DNA of 6,778 nt from an uncultured Eubacteriales bacterium (lineage in GTDB: Bacteria > Bacillota > Clostridia > Oscillospirales > Oscillospiraceae), in contig CABSAB010000075.1 in assembly GCA_902475515.1 (NCBI GenBank), positions 1-6,778 on the forward strand, written 5' to 3'. A model generated the notes under the pieces. The model searched no databases, had not been told where the DNA came from, and saw nothing but the letters and a program-made list of their open reading frames with translations. A program made the translations under genes and the position numbers. Positions within the stretch are counted from its first letter, which is position 1; the number at the start of each line of letters is the position of its first letter. This document shows positions 6,262 through 6,778 of the stretch, one piece after another.

Positions 6262-6778
6262 TACGACTCTGCCTTATATTCCCGAAACCATCACCGTCCA
6301 CCTTGGCGCCCCCAATCAGCCGGCGGAAAATGTCACAGTCAATTTTCGGGACTACATCAAAAATGTTGCGTCCAGCGAGGTCTATCCCACCTGGGAGGAC
6401 GCCGCGCTCCGGGCCAATATTTTGGCGCAAATCTCCTTCGCCCTGAATAAGATTTATCTGCAGTACTACCCCAGCCGGGGCTATGACTTTGACATTACAT
6501 CTTCTACTGCCTACGATCAGAAGTTTATCAAAGGCCGGGACACCTTCGAAAATGTAGACCGGCTGGTGGATGAGCTCCTGCAAAGCTACATTCGCCGGCA
6601 GGGCACATTTGAGCCACTGGCCAGTTCCTTTTGCAACGGCACCACAGTCACCTGCCCGGGCATGAGCCAATGGGGCAGCCAGTCCCTGGCCCGGCAGGGG
6701 TACTCATATTTGGATATTCTCCGGTACTACTACGGAGATGATATCGAAATCGTAACAGATGTTCCCATCCGCGGTCTT
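6254..6778 (+). CDS. SpoIID/SleC-like spore cortex-lytic protein, 3'-truncated
   Basis: The frame is open for 175 codons to the window end with no stop. VTVNFRDYIKNVASSEVYPTW (27-47) is the core of the SpoIID/LytB domain: the aligned glutamate, E42, is the one known to be catalytic for peptidoglycan glycan-strand cleavage in SpoIID. AALRANILAQISFALNKIY (50-68) matches the following helix. GMSQWGSQSLARQGYSYLDI (136-155) with RYYYGDDIEIV (157-167) matches the closing SpoIID motif 'GMSQYGA...GYS...IL.HYY'. Two cysteines, C127 and C134, flank the step before it. There is no signal peptide. SleC-type proteins of Clostridia continue into a C-terminal peptidoglycan-binding (PG_binding_1) domain, which I expect just past the window. 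The role would be lytic transglycosylase action on spore cortex during germination. It could instead be a SleC paralogue with another envelope role. Confidence 0.85.
   Translation, partial: MTDTTLPYIPETITVHLGAPNQPAENVTVNFRDYIKNVASSEVYPTWEDAALRANILAQISFALNKIYLQYYPSRGYDFDITSSTAYDQKFIKGRDTFENVDRLVDELLQSYIRRQGTFEPLASSFCNGTTVTCPGMSQWGSQSLARQGYSYLDILRYYYGDDIEIVTDVPIRGL

Noticed and set aside
6221..6670. Minus-strand open frame opposite the SpoIID-like gene
   Set aside because: Shadow of a gene with clear SpoIID motifs on the plus strand.

Overview
The window most likely comes from an endospore-forming Firmicute of the class Clostridia, in or near the Oscillospiraceae-type gut lineages. This rests on strong AGGAGG-type ribosome binding sites before nearly every gene, a moderately GC-rich base composition judged by eye, an AEC-family permease, a Gld-type ABC transporter of the kind found in many gut Clostridia, and a SleC/SpoIID-like spore cortex-lytic module. 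The exact taxon cannot be fixed from the sequence alone.

Layout. (1) Positions 2-796, plus strand: the 3' part of an AEC (auxin efflux carrier) family permease, truncated by the window edge. (2) Positions 802-831: a strong, symmetric hairpin with A-tract and T-tract flanks, serving as a shared terminator between two converging transcription units. (3) Positions 835-5559, minus strand: a tightly packed four-gene operon. In transcription order it encodes an ABC ATPase (GldA-like), an ABC-2 permease (GldF-like), a membrane-anchored GldG-family protein and a membrane-anchored DUF4340 protein. Gaps between genes are 2 nt, 11 nt and a 1-nt TAATG overlap. (4) Positions 5560-5853: the divergent intergenic region. 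It holds an extended -10 promoter for the ABC operon, an inverted repeat in that operon's leader, and a mother-cell (SigE-like) promoter pointing the other way. (5) Positions 5854-6778, plus strand: two overlapping genes. The first is a 135-residue beta-sandwich-like protein with a TTG start. The second is a SpoIID/SleC-like lytic enzyme that runs off the window end.

How the genes work together. The ABC operon should make one membrane complex. The ATPase drives the six-helix permease, while GldG and DUF4340 present large extracytoplasmic domains tethered by transmembrane helices. In Bacteroidetes related genes are tied to gliding; here nothing else points to gliding, and the substrate is unknown. 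The divergent pair looks like a spore cortex-lytic enzyme whose N-terminal (pre/pro-like) domain and catalytic domain, one polypeptide in the SleC proteins I know, are encoded by two translationally coupled genes. A SigE-like -10 element upstream fits expression in the mother cell.

Most worth following up: the two-gene SleC-like arrangement with its candidate sporulation promoter, and the three-fold internal repeat in the DUF4340 protein of the orphan Gld-type transporter.
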